A stretch of 64,000 nt of DNA from Limibacillus halophilus (lineage in GTDB: Bacteria > Pseudomonadota > Alphaproteobacteria > Kiloniellales > CECT-8803). A program made the position numbers and the translations under genes. Numbering within the stretch: the first letter of the stretch is position 1; each line of letters starts with the position of its first letter. The notes below the pieces were generated by a model. It was not told the DNA's origin. It ran no database searches and saw only the letters and a list, made by a program, of their open reading frames with translations. The stretch lies in assembly GCF_014191775.1 (NCBI RefSeq), contig NZ_JACHXA010000002.1, positions 124,001 through 188,000 on the forward strand, given 5' to 3'. Shown in pieces: positions 17,884 through 26,602 of this stretch.

Positions 17884-18696
17884 GGCATTGTCAGAGCAAA
17901 ATGTGTTGAAGCAGGTAAGGCGGTCATCTAGCGTCCGGCTATGACCAACCGCACCCCTTTCGTTATTTCAAGACGTCGCCCGAGATCATCCGCCTTGCGG
18001 TCATGATGTACATTCGCTTCCCACTCTCACTGCGGAACGTGGAGGATTTGCTCCACGAGCGCGGGAACGATATCAGCCATGAAATGGTGCGCTTTTGATG
18101 GCAGCGCTTCGGGCCAATGTTCGCCGCCTAGATCCGCAAGCGACGGATCCAATGCATGCGATCAGGCCCCTGGCGATGGCACCTGGACGAGGTCTTCGTG
18201 AAGATCAACGGCGAGACACACTACCTGTGGCGCGCCGTCGATCGCGAGGGCGAGGTCCTGGAATCCTTCGTGACGAAGAGACCGGTAAGAAGGCTGCTTT
18301 GAGATTCCTAAGGAAAGCAATGCATAAGCATGGGCGACCCGAGGTTATCGTGACCGATCGGCTGCGCTCGTACGGCGCTGCACTCAGGGACATTGGGACC
18401 GCAGCTCGACAAGAATGTGGCCGTTGGATTAACAATCGTGCTGAGAATTCACATCTACACTTCCGGCGACAGGAGCGAGCGAAGCTAAGGTTCCGCCGAA
18501 TGCGAAGTTTGCAGCTATTCGCCGCCGTCCACGCCTCCGCCTACAACCTCTTCAATACAGAACGCAGCCTTTCCTCTCGAACCATCTTCAAGCTGAACCG
18601 CGCCGCCGCTCTCTCCGAATGGCGCGGCTTTCTCACTGTCTGACGCTCGCCATTGCTAAGGCTTACTGAGACTAATTCAAACTCGCCTGGCAGCAC
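17884..18696 (+). mobile_element. IS6-family insertion sequence, degenerate copy (copy 1)
   Basis: The left end GGCATTGTCAGAGCAAA and the right end CTTACTGAGACTAATTC...CTGGCAGCA match those of the intact copies at 35.5, 53.8 and 61.7 kb. Length is about 813 bp against 815-818 for intact copies. The transposase inside is broken. The right end provides the C-terminal codons and stop of the neighbouring HD-domain gene on the other strand. Confidence 0.88.
17941..18643 (+). pseudogene. IS6-family transposase, inactivated
   Basis: Compared with the intact 234-codon copies, this copy has lost one base in the Ser codon near the start (ACCCCT for AGCCCC). A Trp codon has become TGA near 18096 (CTTTTGATGG for TTTCTGGTGG), and GAG has become TAG near 18130. 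A small deletion lies near 18280. Parts of the DDE core are still readable, including VTDRLRSYG and NRAENSHLHF. It is the most diverged copy, probably the oldest. Confidence 0.9.
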
Positions 18697-19364
18697 TCAC
18701 CCGTCAGTAACCGCCAGTTGCCCGCCAAGGCACGGCGCTCGGCCAAGTCCATTCTAAAGCTGCCGGGGTTATCCAGAACCGCCGTGATTTCTGTATAAAG
18801 CGGTAGCGCCAGCCGTAGTGCAGATTCAGGGCGAATCCTTGTCATGGTCCAATCGAGTTTCTCTCTGGCACCAGCGTTTGTGTAACTGCCTCGACGAATC
18901 CAATCTACTACCAACCAATCGAATGTGCTTAGAAACGCCAGGGAATCGGCTGCCTGGAGGATGTCCTCTTCAGTATTGCCACCAAACTCATGACGTAAAA
19001 CCAAGGCTCGCACCCGACGCTTGAAGACATCGTCAGGCTCAGGGTTTTGCGTTTGCAGCCACTCTTCGACGAACTCCGCTGAACGGATGGAATGCTTGAT
19101 CAGGTAGTCGGGATCATCAAACCCGTTCTGAGGAGTGCCGGTTGGTCCGCCGGGAAAGAAACGCTCCGAATCATGAACTAACGCGGCGAACTTCAGAGCA
19201 TCGGTCGCATTTGAGCCAGCCAGCTTTATCGCCCATTGCCTAGTCGCCAGCAAATGCTCTAGTTGATAAAATCCATCAAGCCATTCCATCGCCTTGAATT
19301 CCAAGGGCGTGAATGTCGGGTCGGCATATTTTCCAATCAAACTCGGGACGTGGTTGGAGAGCAT
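18672..19364 (-). CDS. HD-domain-like hydrolase, C-terminus replaced by an IS end
   Basis: A 230-residue protein with an HD-type metal-binding pattern: LEHLLATRQWA, FAALVHDSERFFPGG (HD dyad), LVLRHEFGGN and AADSLAFLSTFD. Such domains usually hydrolyse phosphoesters of nucleotides; the substrate is unknown. It begins 21 nt after the molybdenum subunit gene and is the last gene of the hydroxypyridine operon. The final residues (CCQASLN and stop) are encoded by the right end of IS copy 1, so the native C-terminus is lost or altered. Whether it works in pyridine catabolism is unknown. Confidence 0.7.
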   Translation of the reverse strand: MLSNHVPSLIGKYADPTFTPLEFKAMEWLDGFYQLEHLLATRQWAIKLAGSNATDALKFAALVHDSERFFPGGPTGTPQNGFDDPDYLIKHSIRSAEFVEEWLQTQNPEPDDVFKRRVRALVLRHEFGGNTEEDILQAADSLAFLSTFDWLVVDWIRRGSYTNAGAREKLDWTMTRIRPESALRLALPLYTEITAVLDNPGSFRMDLAERRALAGNWRLLTGECCQASLN

Positions 19365-19385
19365 TTTACTTCCTTTCGGACGGTG

Positions 19386-21794
19386 CTAACGCGCTTGCTT
19401 GGCGGTGCAAATTGCGCGCCAAACCTTCTCAGGGGTAATCGGCAATTCCGAAATCTCAATCTGATAGTCCCTCAAGGCATCACAAACCGCGTTGGCTATT
19501 GCCGCTGCGGGGGGAATAGTCCCAACCTCACCGACGCCCCGGACACCGAAGGTTGTAACATCCGATGGCACCTCCGTATGAAGCAATTGGATTGGTGGAA
19601 CATCAACAGACATCGGGGCAAAATAATCCATCATCGAGCCGTTGATCAGCTGCCCGGTTTCAGCGTCATAGCGCAGTTCCTCATTCATCGCCGCGCCTAT
19701 CCCCTGCACAAGCGCGCCGCGAACCTGCCCCTCAACTAGCATTGGGTTAACTTCGATGCCGCAATCATGTGCCATCACGAAGCGCTCCACCTTGTATTCC
19801 CCGGTCTGCGGATCAACAGCGACAACTGCCGCAGCTGTGCCGAATGAAAAGGATGCCTCGCGCGGCTCGAAATGAGCCGTCGCCTCAAGCCCAGGCTCGA
19901 TACCATTCGGGATTCCCTGGCCAGTAATTGCTCGTTTAAAGACATCCGCCAAAGGCACTGAGAGAGTAGGATTATTCTTCACGCAAACCGCCATTTGCCG
20001 AATCGTCAAATTGGCAGGTGATTGCTCCAAAGCCATGCCGCCAATGAGAAGTATCTTTTGCCGCATCACTTCGGCCGCTTGCTTTATTGCCCCGGAGGCT
20101 GCGATCAAGGTCCGTGAGGCAAAAGCACCGGTATTGAGCGGCGAAGAAGCGGTATCCCCCGCGTGGACCCGCACGGCATCGTAATCGATCCCCAATACCT
20201 GCGCACAAATCTGAGCAAAGGCTGTTTCACTGCCTTGCCCAAAAGTCGACACACCACTGTAGAGATCGACCCCTCCCGACCGGTTTGCCCGCAAAGTAAC
20301 ACTTTCATGCGCGCCGAATTGTGACCCTCGATTCGCTAGAAAGCGCGCTGACGCATAGCCGGTTCGTTCAACAAAAGACGAAAGGCCAATCCCTTTTATT
20401 CGCCCGTCGCCGCGCACCACGCGCGGGGCCGCAAAGTGAGCTTCGTAGTCCACTGCCGCGGCCGCCATTTCAAGCGTTCGGGGGTAGTCTCCTATGTCAT
20501 AGACCGCGCCACTCGCAGTTCGCCATGGCAGGTCTCCCGGTTGCAGCATGTTTAATCGACGGAGAGCCAGAGGGCTTTTGCCAAGCTTGCCAGCCATTCG
20601 GTCGAGCAAAACCTCCAGAGCAAAATTCACTTCTGGTTGGCCGTATCCACGATAAGCGCCAATCGGCGTTTTGTTGCTTAGAACTACCATCCGTGTTGCG
20701 CGTGCATCTGATACTTTATAGGGGCCCGCGAAAGTTACCGACGAAAGTTGCGCTGATCCGAAAGGTGAGTTCCAGCCCCCGATATCGGTGACGTAATCGT
20801 CGATGATCGCCTTGATCCGGCCGTCTCGGTCAGCAGCAATTGCCATGTTGTGGATTGATTCTCGCCCGTGAGTGGAGGCACGAAAATACTCCATCCGATC
20901 TTCGATCCATTTGACGGGGCGACCAAGCGAAATAGCGTGCAGCGATGCTAAAATATCTTCTGGGAAAGCCCCAAGTTTCATGCCGTAGGCACCACCCACG
21001 TCGGATGCAACAACACGAATGCCGCTTTCTTCTAGGCGGAGGGATTCTGCAAGTTGCTTGCGCACCAAGTGCGGCACCTGTGTCGAGAGGCGAACGTCGA
21101 GCATACGTGCTCCAGCGCGCCAATAGACAGCAACGCCACGGGTTTCCAACGACAGGGGCGCAACACGGCTGTTATAAAACCGGCCACGCGCAACAACCTC
21201 AGCTGTGCCGCACTTCTGATCCGGCTCACCGATCTGATCTGTGTTTTCCGCCATCAGGTTGTTCGCGAGTAATTCCGGATGCAGTACAGGCGCGTCGTTG
21301 TCGAGGCACTTGGCCGTGTCGGTCACATGAGGAAGCGGCTCATAGTCGATCTCGAGCAAATCTAACGCATCCTCGGCAATTGCCCTCGTCTCGGCGGCAA
21401 TCGATACAACAGCCTGGCCTTCATGCAATGCGACATCGCGCGCCAGAGCAAAGTATGGCAGTGCCGGTGCGCCCGGCACGGGCCGTAACACGGTAAGCGG
21501 ATTACTACGCTCAGCGACTTCTTTGCCGGTAAAAATCTCCAGTACACCAGGCACCTGCCAGGCTGCCGCAGTATTTATCCGGAGAATTCTTGCATGCGGA
21601 AAGGGGCACCGGGCGATTGCCATTTCAATCTGATGGGCAAACTGCGCATCGTCTACGAACAGCCCACCTCCCTGAAGCAGCCTGTCGTCTTCCTTTCTCG
21701 GTAGCGATTGCCCGATGATCCTGTTCGTCGAAGCTTTGGAGGTCGAGCGTTGGTCCTTTGTATTGGGAGCTTGCGGCTTTGTTTCGGCGTTCAT
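19386..21794 (-). CDS. Molybdenum hydroxylase large subunit (xanthine dehydrogenase family), likely 3-hydroxypyridine dehydrogenase
   Basis: An 802-residue molybdopterin-binding subunit. It starts with the aldehyde-oxidase a/b hammerhead (GQSLPRKEDDRLLQGGGLFVDD) and contains GGAYGMKLGAFPEDI, GAYRGYGQPEVNFALE and the active-site Glu motif GVRGVGEVGTIPPAAAI. The enzyme would insert water-derived oxygen beside the ring nitrogen of a pyridine. Its start overlaps the stop of the 2Fe-2S subunit (ATGA). FAD and SRPBCC subunits are encoded upstream in the same operon. The substrate is inferred from gene content: 2,5-dihydroxypyridine enzymes are present and no 6-hydroxynicotinate monooxygenase is seen. 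Confidence 0.88.
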   Translation of the reverse strand: MNAETKPQAPNTKDQRSTSKASTNRIIGQSLPRKEDDRLLQGGGLFVDDAQFAHQIEMAIARCPFPHARILRINTAAAWQVPGVLEIFTGKEVAERSNPLTVLRPVPGAPALPYFALARDVALHEGQAVVSIAAETRAIAEDALDLLEIDYEPLPHVTDTAKCLDNDAPVLHPELLANNLMAENTDQIGEPDQKCGTAEVVARGRFYNSRVAPLSLETRGVAVYWRAGARMLDVRLSTQVPHLVRKQLAESLRLEESGIRVVASDVGGAYGMKLGAFPEDILASLHAISLGRPVKWIEDRMEYFRASTHGRESIHNMAIAADRDGRIKAIIDDYVTDIGGWNSPFGSAQLSSVTFAGPYKVSDARATRMVVLSNKTPIGAYRGYGQPEVNFALEVLLDRMAGKLGKSPLALRRLNMLQPGDLPWRTASGAVYDIGDYPRTLEMAAAAVDYEAHFAAPRVVRGDGRIKGIGLSSFVERTGYASARFLANRGSQFGAHESVTLRANRSGGVDLYSGVSTFGQGSETAFAQICAQVLGIDYDAVRVHAGDTASSPLNTGAFASRTLIAASGAIKQAAEVMRQKILLIGGMALEQSPANLTIRQMAVCVKNNPTLSVPLADVFKRAITGQGIPNGIEPGLEATAHFEPREASFSFGTAAAVVAVDPQTGEYKVERFVMAHDCGIEVNPMLVEGQVRGALVQGIGAAMNEELRYDAETGQLINGSMMDYFAPMSVDVPPIQLLHTEVPSDVTTFGVRGVGEVGTIPPAAAIANAVCDALRDYQIEISELPITPEKVWRAICTAKQAR

Positions 21795-22306
21795 GCCTCA
21801 GCTTCCTTTTGATTGGCGCCCGCATCCAAGGCAGCAGTAAGGTATTCCTCAATGGCGTTTACTATGCCCTCGTACCCAGTACAGCGGCACAGTACACCGG
21901 CGATTTCTTCTCTAATCTCCTCTTTGGAAAGAACGCGGCCGTGGCTCTCCAGCGATTTGGCCACGCACAGGAAAGCCGGCGTGCAAAACCCACATTGCAG
22001 CGCGTGGTGGCGCTTGAACGATTCTTGCAGCAAACTCAATCGGTTGCCTTCGGATAGCGCCTCAACAGTGCAAACGTTCCTGCCATCCAACTGCACTGCA
22101 AGCATCAGGCACGACTTTACGACCTGACCGTCGACAGTAATCGTACACATACCGCAAACACCTTGCTCGCATCCGATATGGGTGCCGGTAAGGCCAAGTT
22201 TTTGCCGCAGAAAATCCGCAGCATGCATTCGCACAGGGGCTGATTCGGCAATAAGTTCGCCATTTACAGTGAAGGATACTTCGGTTTGATTTGTTCTCGA
22301 GATCAT
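21791..22306 (-). CDS. Molybdenum hydroxylase 2Fe-2S subunit
   Basis: A 171-residue protein carrying two [2Fe-2S] clusters. The plant-ferredoxin-like cluster is in GCEQGVCGMCTITVDGQVVKSC and the second in LQCGFCTPAF and LCRCTGYEGI. It passes electrons from the molybdenum site to FAD. It starts 60 nt after nicX and overlaps the large-subunit start by 4 nt. Length and motif order are normal for CoxS/NdhS-type subunits. The C-terminal tail (DAGANQKEAEA) is short and charged. Confidence 0.94.
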   Translation of the reverse strand: MISRTNQTEVSFTVNGELIAESAPVRMHAADFLRQKLGLTGTHIGCEQGVCGMCTITVDGQVVKSCLMLAVQLDGRNVCTVEALSEGNRLSLLQESFKRHHALQCGFCTPAFLCVAKSLESHGRVLSKEEIREEIAGVLCRCTGYEGIVNAIEEYLTAALDAGANQKEAEA

Positions 22307-22366
22307 GAATGTCCCTTATGCCTCCCGCGGATTGTCATCGCCATTTTAATGCGTCCCGAAACAGCT

Positions 22367-23395
22367 TTAGGCTGGCAGGTGCCGCATTTCCTCTACCGCA
22401 ATGTCGCCATCAATAACGATCGGTTCGTCGTCGAGGTAGAGAGAGCAATGCCGCATCGGAATATCCAGATGGCAGGCTGTATCGTTTGGCCCTCCAAGTT
22501 CGTTATTAGGGCCCGTAGAGAACATCACATTGCCGTAGAAGCTACGCAGTTCCATCCCCATGCCGCCGGGGAAATTTGTTAGCCCATGCCACTGCGCGCG
22601 ATGATCAAGTCCCCATCCGACATGGCTCATCCCATAGCCCCGAGGGTCCTTGAAACTTTCCATATAGGATTTGACAAGATCTGCATCGAGGCCGCCCCGG
22701 ATATCGGTTATGAGCCCTTTCTCAATCGTGTAAGTGATTGGATCGCGTGCATACGCGTTAAACGGCAACAGTACATCGCCCGGCGCCACGACGATCTGGC
22801 CGTCCACACCATCATCCGACGCGCCAGTGAAGACGAAAGCGGCAGGCCAGTGATCCCAGCGACCCGGTTCATCGGTGCAACCATATTCGCTGATCGTTGG
22901 GTAAACGCCTAACTGATAGGTCACGTCGGTGCCGTGCGGGCTAGTGATCCGCATCACCTTTGCCTTCGACAATATCTCTGCACCTATTTCAACCCGCTCG
23001 CGAAGCTCTTTGGTAGGCAGAAGACGGGCCAGCAACGATGCCGGCTCAACTGCCGTCAACACACGGGTTCCCGCCGCCTGGATTGCCATCTGCTCCTTTG
23101 AAAACAGGAGAAACATAAGGTCAATCAACATATCTGCCTGCTTGAGCGCTTCTACGGCTTCGGGATTACTGGAAAGACCGTTTACACCGACTTCCCAGTT
23201 GCCAGACCCAGCGACCGGCATCGGCAGGCGCATGTTATACATCTTCGCGCCAAGCCGTTGGCCCGCCGCCATAAACGCATCCGCATAGTCCAGGCGCTCG
23301 CTGCCCTGGGACAGCACGACTACCTTTTCGCCCTCATGAACTCCGCTCATGGTCAACTGATGAAGGCATATCTCAGTCAGTGACATCAGATCCAT
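22367..23395 (-). CDS. nicX: 2,5-dihydroxypyridine 5,6-dioxygenase (NicX-like, M29-peptidase fold)
   Basis: A 342-residue protein of the NicX family. NicX uses Fe(II) to open 2,5-dihydroxypyridine to N-formylmaleamate. Probable metal ligands lie in CTDEPGRWDHWP (Glu), GMSHVGWGLDHRAQW (His) and ACHLDIPMRH (His and Asp); the His-x-Asp pair matches the known NicX site as I recall it. The ATG at 23395 has GGGAG about 7 nt upstream; the open frame upstream overlaps nicD and is not family-like. Its neighbours encode the next two enzymes of the maleamate branch. Confidence 0.9.
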   Translation of the reverse strand: MDLMSLTEICLHQLTMSGVHEGEKVVVLSQGSERLDYADAFMAAGQRLGAKMYNMRLPMPVAGSGNWEVGVNGLSSNPEAVEALKQADMLIDLMFLLFSKEQMAIQAAGTRVLTAVEPASLLARLLPTKELRERVEIGAEILSKAKVMRITSPHGTDVTYQLGVYPTISEYGCTDEPGRWDHWPAAFVFTGASDDGVDGQIVVAPGDVLLPFNAYARDPITYTIEKGLITDIRGGLDADLVKSYMESFKDPRGYGMSHVGWGLDHRAQWHGLTNFPGGMGMELRSFYGNVMFSTGPNNELGGPNDTACHLDIPMRHCSLYLDDEPIVIDGDIAVEEMRHLPA

Positions 23396-23423
23396 AACTT
23401 GCTCCCTACCACTTGGCCAGATA

Positions 23424-24245
23424 TTACGACTTTGCGTCCGCCAAGATTGGTTCGAGTGTTTGAAAGAAGCCCGCCTCATTGTCCCAGGGGATCATGTGGC
23501 CGGCCTCTCGCACGCAATAGAGACGAATTGTTGGATTGGCTCGCGCCAAATCGGCAGCCCCCTCGCGGGTAACTACCGGACTGTTGCCGCCGTAAATCAA
23601 CACGGCAGGTTGTGTGATTCTTTCCCAGTACGGGAAAAAATTTTCCGTCTCAAAGCCCGCGTGGGATTCACGAACCGCCGTTTCATCACATTGCGGCAGC
23701 ACCTCGATACGAAGCTGCAGTTCGCGCTCCGGCCATTTCGGATAGAAACGGCGGACCTCATCGAGCGTAGTGCCAGCTTTCGCCTCTTTCAGTTGTGTCA
23801 TGAAGCTTTCGAGACTGGTCGGATACCCGCCTCGTCCGGGACCACAAACGGGGGGATCCACGAGAACGAGCAAACCGTGATCTTCCATTGCATAGGTCGT
23901 CGCATAGGCTGCTGCGATCCGCGCGCCCATCGAATGGCCTATAATCACCGGTTTGTGCAATCCGAGCGCTCTGATTAGCCCATGAACATCTGCAGCGTAA
24001 TCCGACAAGCGATAACCCCCTGGGGGTGCTATTTCGGTTTGCCCTCGACCGCGGATGTCAGGCACATATACCGTGAACCCGAGCGCCGCAATTCTGATGG
24101 CAAGGAAATCAGCTGTCGCCGCAGGGCTGGTTATACCCGGCAGCATGAAGACCGCGGGCGCTCCAGCATTACCATAGGTTAGCAAATGGTGCCTTAAGCC
24201 ATTGGCTTCGACATACTGCGACTTCCCGGCGATCTGAACTTTCAT
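23424..24245 (-). CDS. nicD: N-formylmaleamate deformylase (NicD-like alpha/beta hydrolase)
   Basis: A 273-residue alpha/beta hydrolase. The nucleophile is in IGHSMGARIAAAYA, the catalytic His in EAGHMIPWD, and an acid in LLVLVDPP; the oxyanion region is MLPGITSPA. NicD removes formate from N-formylmaleamate to give maleamate. The family alone would not fix the substrate. The position between nicX and the maleate isomerase gene, with a 4-nt overlap with the latter, makes the assignment good. Confidence 0.85.
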   Translation of the reverse strand: MKVQIAGKSQYVEANGLRHHLLTYGNAGAPAVFMLPGITSPAATADFLAIRIAALGFTVYVPDIRGRGQTEIAPPGGYRLSDYAADVHGLIRALGLHKPVIIGHSMGARIAAAYATTYAMEDHGLLVLVDPPVCGPGRGGYPTSLESFMTQLKEAKAGTTLDEVRRFYPKWPERELQLRIEVLPQCDETAVRESHAGFETENFFPYWERITQPAVLIYGGNSPVVTREGAADLARANPTIRLYCVREAGHMIPWDNEAGFFQTLEPILADAKS

Positions 24246-25021
24246 GCCGATACCTTTGCCTTGCTAATGACTCCGGTTGACTGGGTGCCAAGCGCTGCCC
24301 CTGCGTTGGGCACGATCGGGTCCAACCCCAAGGCCAATAGGATTTCACGGGTCGTACAGGTCGCGGCTGTAATAACCGGCAGGCCGATTTTGTCCTGGAC
24401 CATCTGTACGGCGGGCAAGGATGGCATCTGTACACAGGCGGAGAGGATCAAGCCATCCACGCCGGAAAGATCAAGCTTTGCCACGTGCTCGGGCAAATTC
24501 AGTGGATCAAGTCGACCAACCGCCAAATTGTTTGATATTGAGAGGCTTACACTATTGGTGACCGTTACGCCCGCCGCCTCAATGTAGGCGATTACCATCT
24601 TGGTGAGCTCCGGCATATAAGGGGCCACCAAAGCGACCTTCCGGAGCCCAAGCGCATCAAGCGTGCGCACCAACGCACCGGCGCTGGACACGATCGGGAC
24701 ACCCTTTCCCCGATCTCCGAGGACGACCTCGCCAAGTTTTGCCTCAATCCTCTTGTGAGCACCTGCTCCGCGCGACATCAAGGCAACAAGACAAGCGTAA
24801 GCAATCACATCCACGTCGGCGTCACCCAGTTCCGCCGCGCATCGATCGCCGTCATCGACCATGCGTGACAAGGATTGGACATCTACCGTGTGGAGCCGCG
24901 CGCGGCTGGAGTGGAAAGTAAAACCCGGAAAATCCCACGAAGCACTCTGGCGCAAGAGTGCTGGAATTTCCGTTTCCATTGTCGTGTTCGAACTCGGTAC
25001 TATCAGGCCAACTCGTTTCAT
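24242..25021 (-). CDS. nicE: Maleate isomerase (NicE-like, Asp/Glu racemase superfamily)
   Basis: A 259-residue protein that would convert maleate to fumarate, the entry point to the TCA cycle. It starts MKRVGLIVPSSNTTMETEIP, characteristic of maleate isomerases. The two catalytic cysteines are in AYACLVALMSRG (about 85) and LILSACVQMPSLPAV (about 195). The ATG at 25021 follows GGGAGG; a 50-codon upstream extension is rejected because it overlaps the SRPBCC gene. The stop overlaps the nicD start. Confidence 0.9.
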   Translation of the reverse strand: MKRVGLIVPSSNTTMETEIPALLRQSASWDFPGFTFHSSRARLHTVDVQSLSRMVDDGDRCAAELGDADVDVIAYACLVALMSRGAGAHKRIEAKLGEVVLGDRGKGVPIVSSAGALVRTLDALGLRKVALVAPYMPELTKMVIAYIEAAGVTVTNSVSLSISNNLAVGRLDPLNLPEHVAKLDLSGVDGLILSACVQMPSLPAVQMVQDKIGLPVITAATCTTREILLALGLDPIVPNAGAALGTQSTGVISKAKVSA

Positions 25022-25095
25022 TTGGGATACCCTCCCTTGGGTGTTTACTATCCAATGTCCGGCCTTGCACCGGCACCTCAATTTTCTTTCCGAAC

Positions 25096-25725
25096 TCACA
25101 AGAGAACAGAAATGATCACCAAGCTGAGCGCGACGTTTGCGGCTGCCAGTGCTGCAGCGACTTTGCTCCAACCGTTGGAGACGACTGGTCCGTAAGACGG
25201 TGCCGCGACCGTAGAAGCCACTCGTGCTCCAGTTCCAATCTTGCGCGGTGCTGCCGCGGTAGGTTGGTAGTTCTCGCCACCACCCATAAGGCGCTGTTGG
25301 AGGTTGTGGGCGAACTCTCCAGCAAGCTTCTCGGCCTGTTTGGCAATGACCTTTTGCCCGATACTGCCTAGAATTCCCGCCAATGCGGCTTCACAGTCAA
25401 CACTGATACGCGTGTCTGCACCCTCCGGATGGAGACGAACGATACTTTCGGAGCGAAAGTTCCCTACCGCGCCGCGAACTGCCCTGCCCGTCGCCGTGAA
25501 TCCAATGCTGCAGCCCTCGATTTTTTCGATAATGCGAACCTTTGATTCGAAGGTCGCCGAGATAGGTCCAACGCGCTGCGTCACGAGCACTTTGAAGGTG
25601 TCCTGATCAATCACTTCAATCTGTTCGACACCTGGCATGCATTGGGCAACTTGGTCAGGCCGCTCAAAAAAAGCCCAAAGCGTTTCCGCATTCTCTGCAA
25701 CGACAAATTCCTGAACGAATTTCAT
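25096..25725 (-). CDS. SRPBCC/CoxG-family subunit of the molybdenum hydroxylase
   Basis: A 209-residue protein. The SRPBCC domain (about 1-145) opens FVQEFVVAENAETLWAFFERPDQVAQCMPG and contains RVGPISATFESKVRI, the CoxG/CODH subunit G pattern. A linker follows, then a C-terminal hydrophobic segment (VAAALAAANVALSLVIISVLL) that probably anchors it to the membrane. In most N-heterocycle hydroxylases this domain is fused to another subunit or absent. A free subunit is the feature I recall for 3-hydroxypyridine dehydrogenase. It could bind substrate or assist cofactor maturation. Confidence 0.88.
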   Translation of the reverse strand: MKFVQEFVVAENAETLWAFFERPDQVAQCMPGVEQIEVIDQDTFKVLVTQRVGPISATFESKVRIIEKIEGCSIGFTATGRAVRGAVGNFRSESIVRLHPEGADTRISVDCEAALAGILGSIGQKVIAKQAEKLAGEFAHNLQQRLMGGGENYQPTAAAPRKIGTGARVASTVAAPSYGPVVSNGWSKVAAALAAANVALSLVIISVLL

Positions 25726-25735
25726 TTTGAAGGGC

Positions 25736-26602
25736 TCACTTTACGGCTGTCTCATCGCGGAGATCGCGCATCGCACGCGCGACGTAAATTTCGGTCAAAT
25801 GCCTTCGGTAAGCTTCCGAAGCACGGATATCTGTCGCGGGATTGATGAATTCAGAGGCAACTCGAGCGGCTTCGGCGATCACGGTATCAGATAGGTCGGA
25901 CCCCTCGGCAGTGCTCATAGCTTCACGCGCGAGAACGGGTGTTTCATCAACGCCGCCAAGGCCGATACGCACGCCCTGCCATGCGCCGTTGGAACCGCGG
26001 TCGGCGACAACGGCAACGGAAACGATGGCAAAATCGTTATGCCGGCGATTCACCTCATAAAACGCGAAGTGCTCGGGGTGGCGCGGATAGCGGACTTTTA
26101 ACAGAACTTCATCAGGTTCTGCCGCCGTCGCATAGGAGCCTACGAAAAAGTCCTCCAGCGCCATAGTTCGCGTGCCGGTCACCGAATACAGCGTCACCTC
26201 GGCACCGAGAGTAAGCGCTGCCAGTGGCATCTCACCGGTCGGATCCGCCTGCATGAGGCTGCCGCCGAGCGTGCCGCGATTGCGCACCTGCCGGTCGCCA
26301 ACGAAATGGATCATTCGCACCAACAATGGCAACCGCTCCGCGACGAGCGAGTGAGTCTCGATCGTCCGATACCGCACCATCGCACCAAGGATCGTGTCGT
26401 CACCCCTTGGCTCTATCCCATCCAGTTCCGCCAACCGTTCAATGTCAATCAGCGCGGAAGGCCTCCAGAGGCGCAGGTTCATCATCGGAATGATGCTTTG
26501 GCCTCCAGCCAAGATTCGAGCATTACCTGCATAGTCATCTAACAAGCCGACGGTCTCATCGATGGAATCAGGACGATGATATATGAAGTCGGCAGCTTTC
26601 AT
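25736..26602 (-). CDS. Molybdenum hydroxylase FAD-binding subunit (CoxM type)
   Basis: A 288-residue protein of the xanthine dehydrogenase medium-subunit family. FAD pyrophosphate contacts are in ARILAGGQSIIPMMNLR and VGDRQVRNRGTLGGSLMQADPTGEM, both well conserved. It accepts electrons from the FeS subunit. The ATG at 26602 overlaps the stop of the dikinase-like gene (ATGA). It lies 10 nt before the SRPBCC gene, separated from the other two enzyme subunits by nicE, nicD and nicX. Confidence 0.93.
   Translation of the reverse strand: MKAADFIYHRPDSIDETVGLLDDYAGNARILAGGQSIIPMMNLRLWRPSALIDIERLAELDGIEPRGDDTILGAMVRYRTIETHSLVAERLPLLVRMIHFVGDRQVRNRGTLGGSLMQADPTGEMPLAALTLGAEVTLYSVTGTRTMALEDFFVGSYATAAEPDEVLLKVRYPRHPEHFAFYEVNRRHNDFAIVSVAVVADRGSNGAWQGVRIGLGGVDETPVLAREAMSTAEGSDLSDTVIAEAARVASEFINPATDIRASEAYRRHLTEIYVARAMRDLRDETAVK

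Noticed and set aside
22367-23479. Aminopeptidase (M29) as the function of the nicX gene
   Set aside because: The fold is shared, but the His-x-Asp metal site pattern and the neighbouring deformylase, amidase and isomerase genes fit the dioxygenase.
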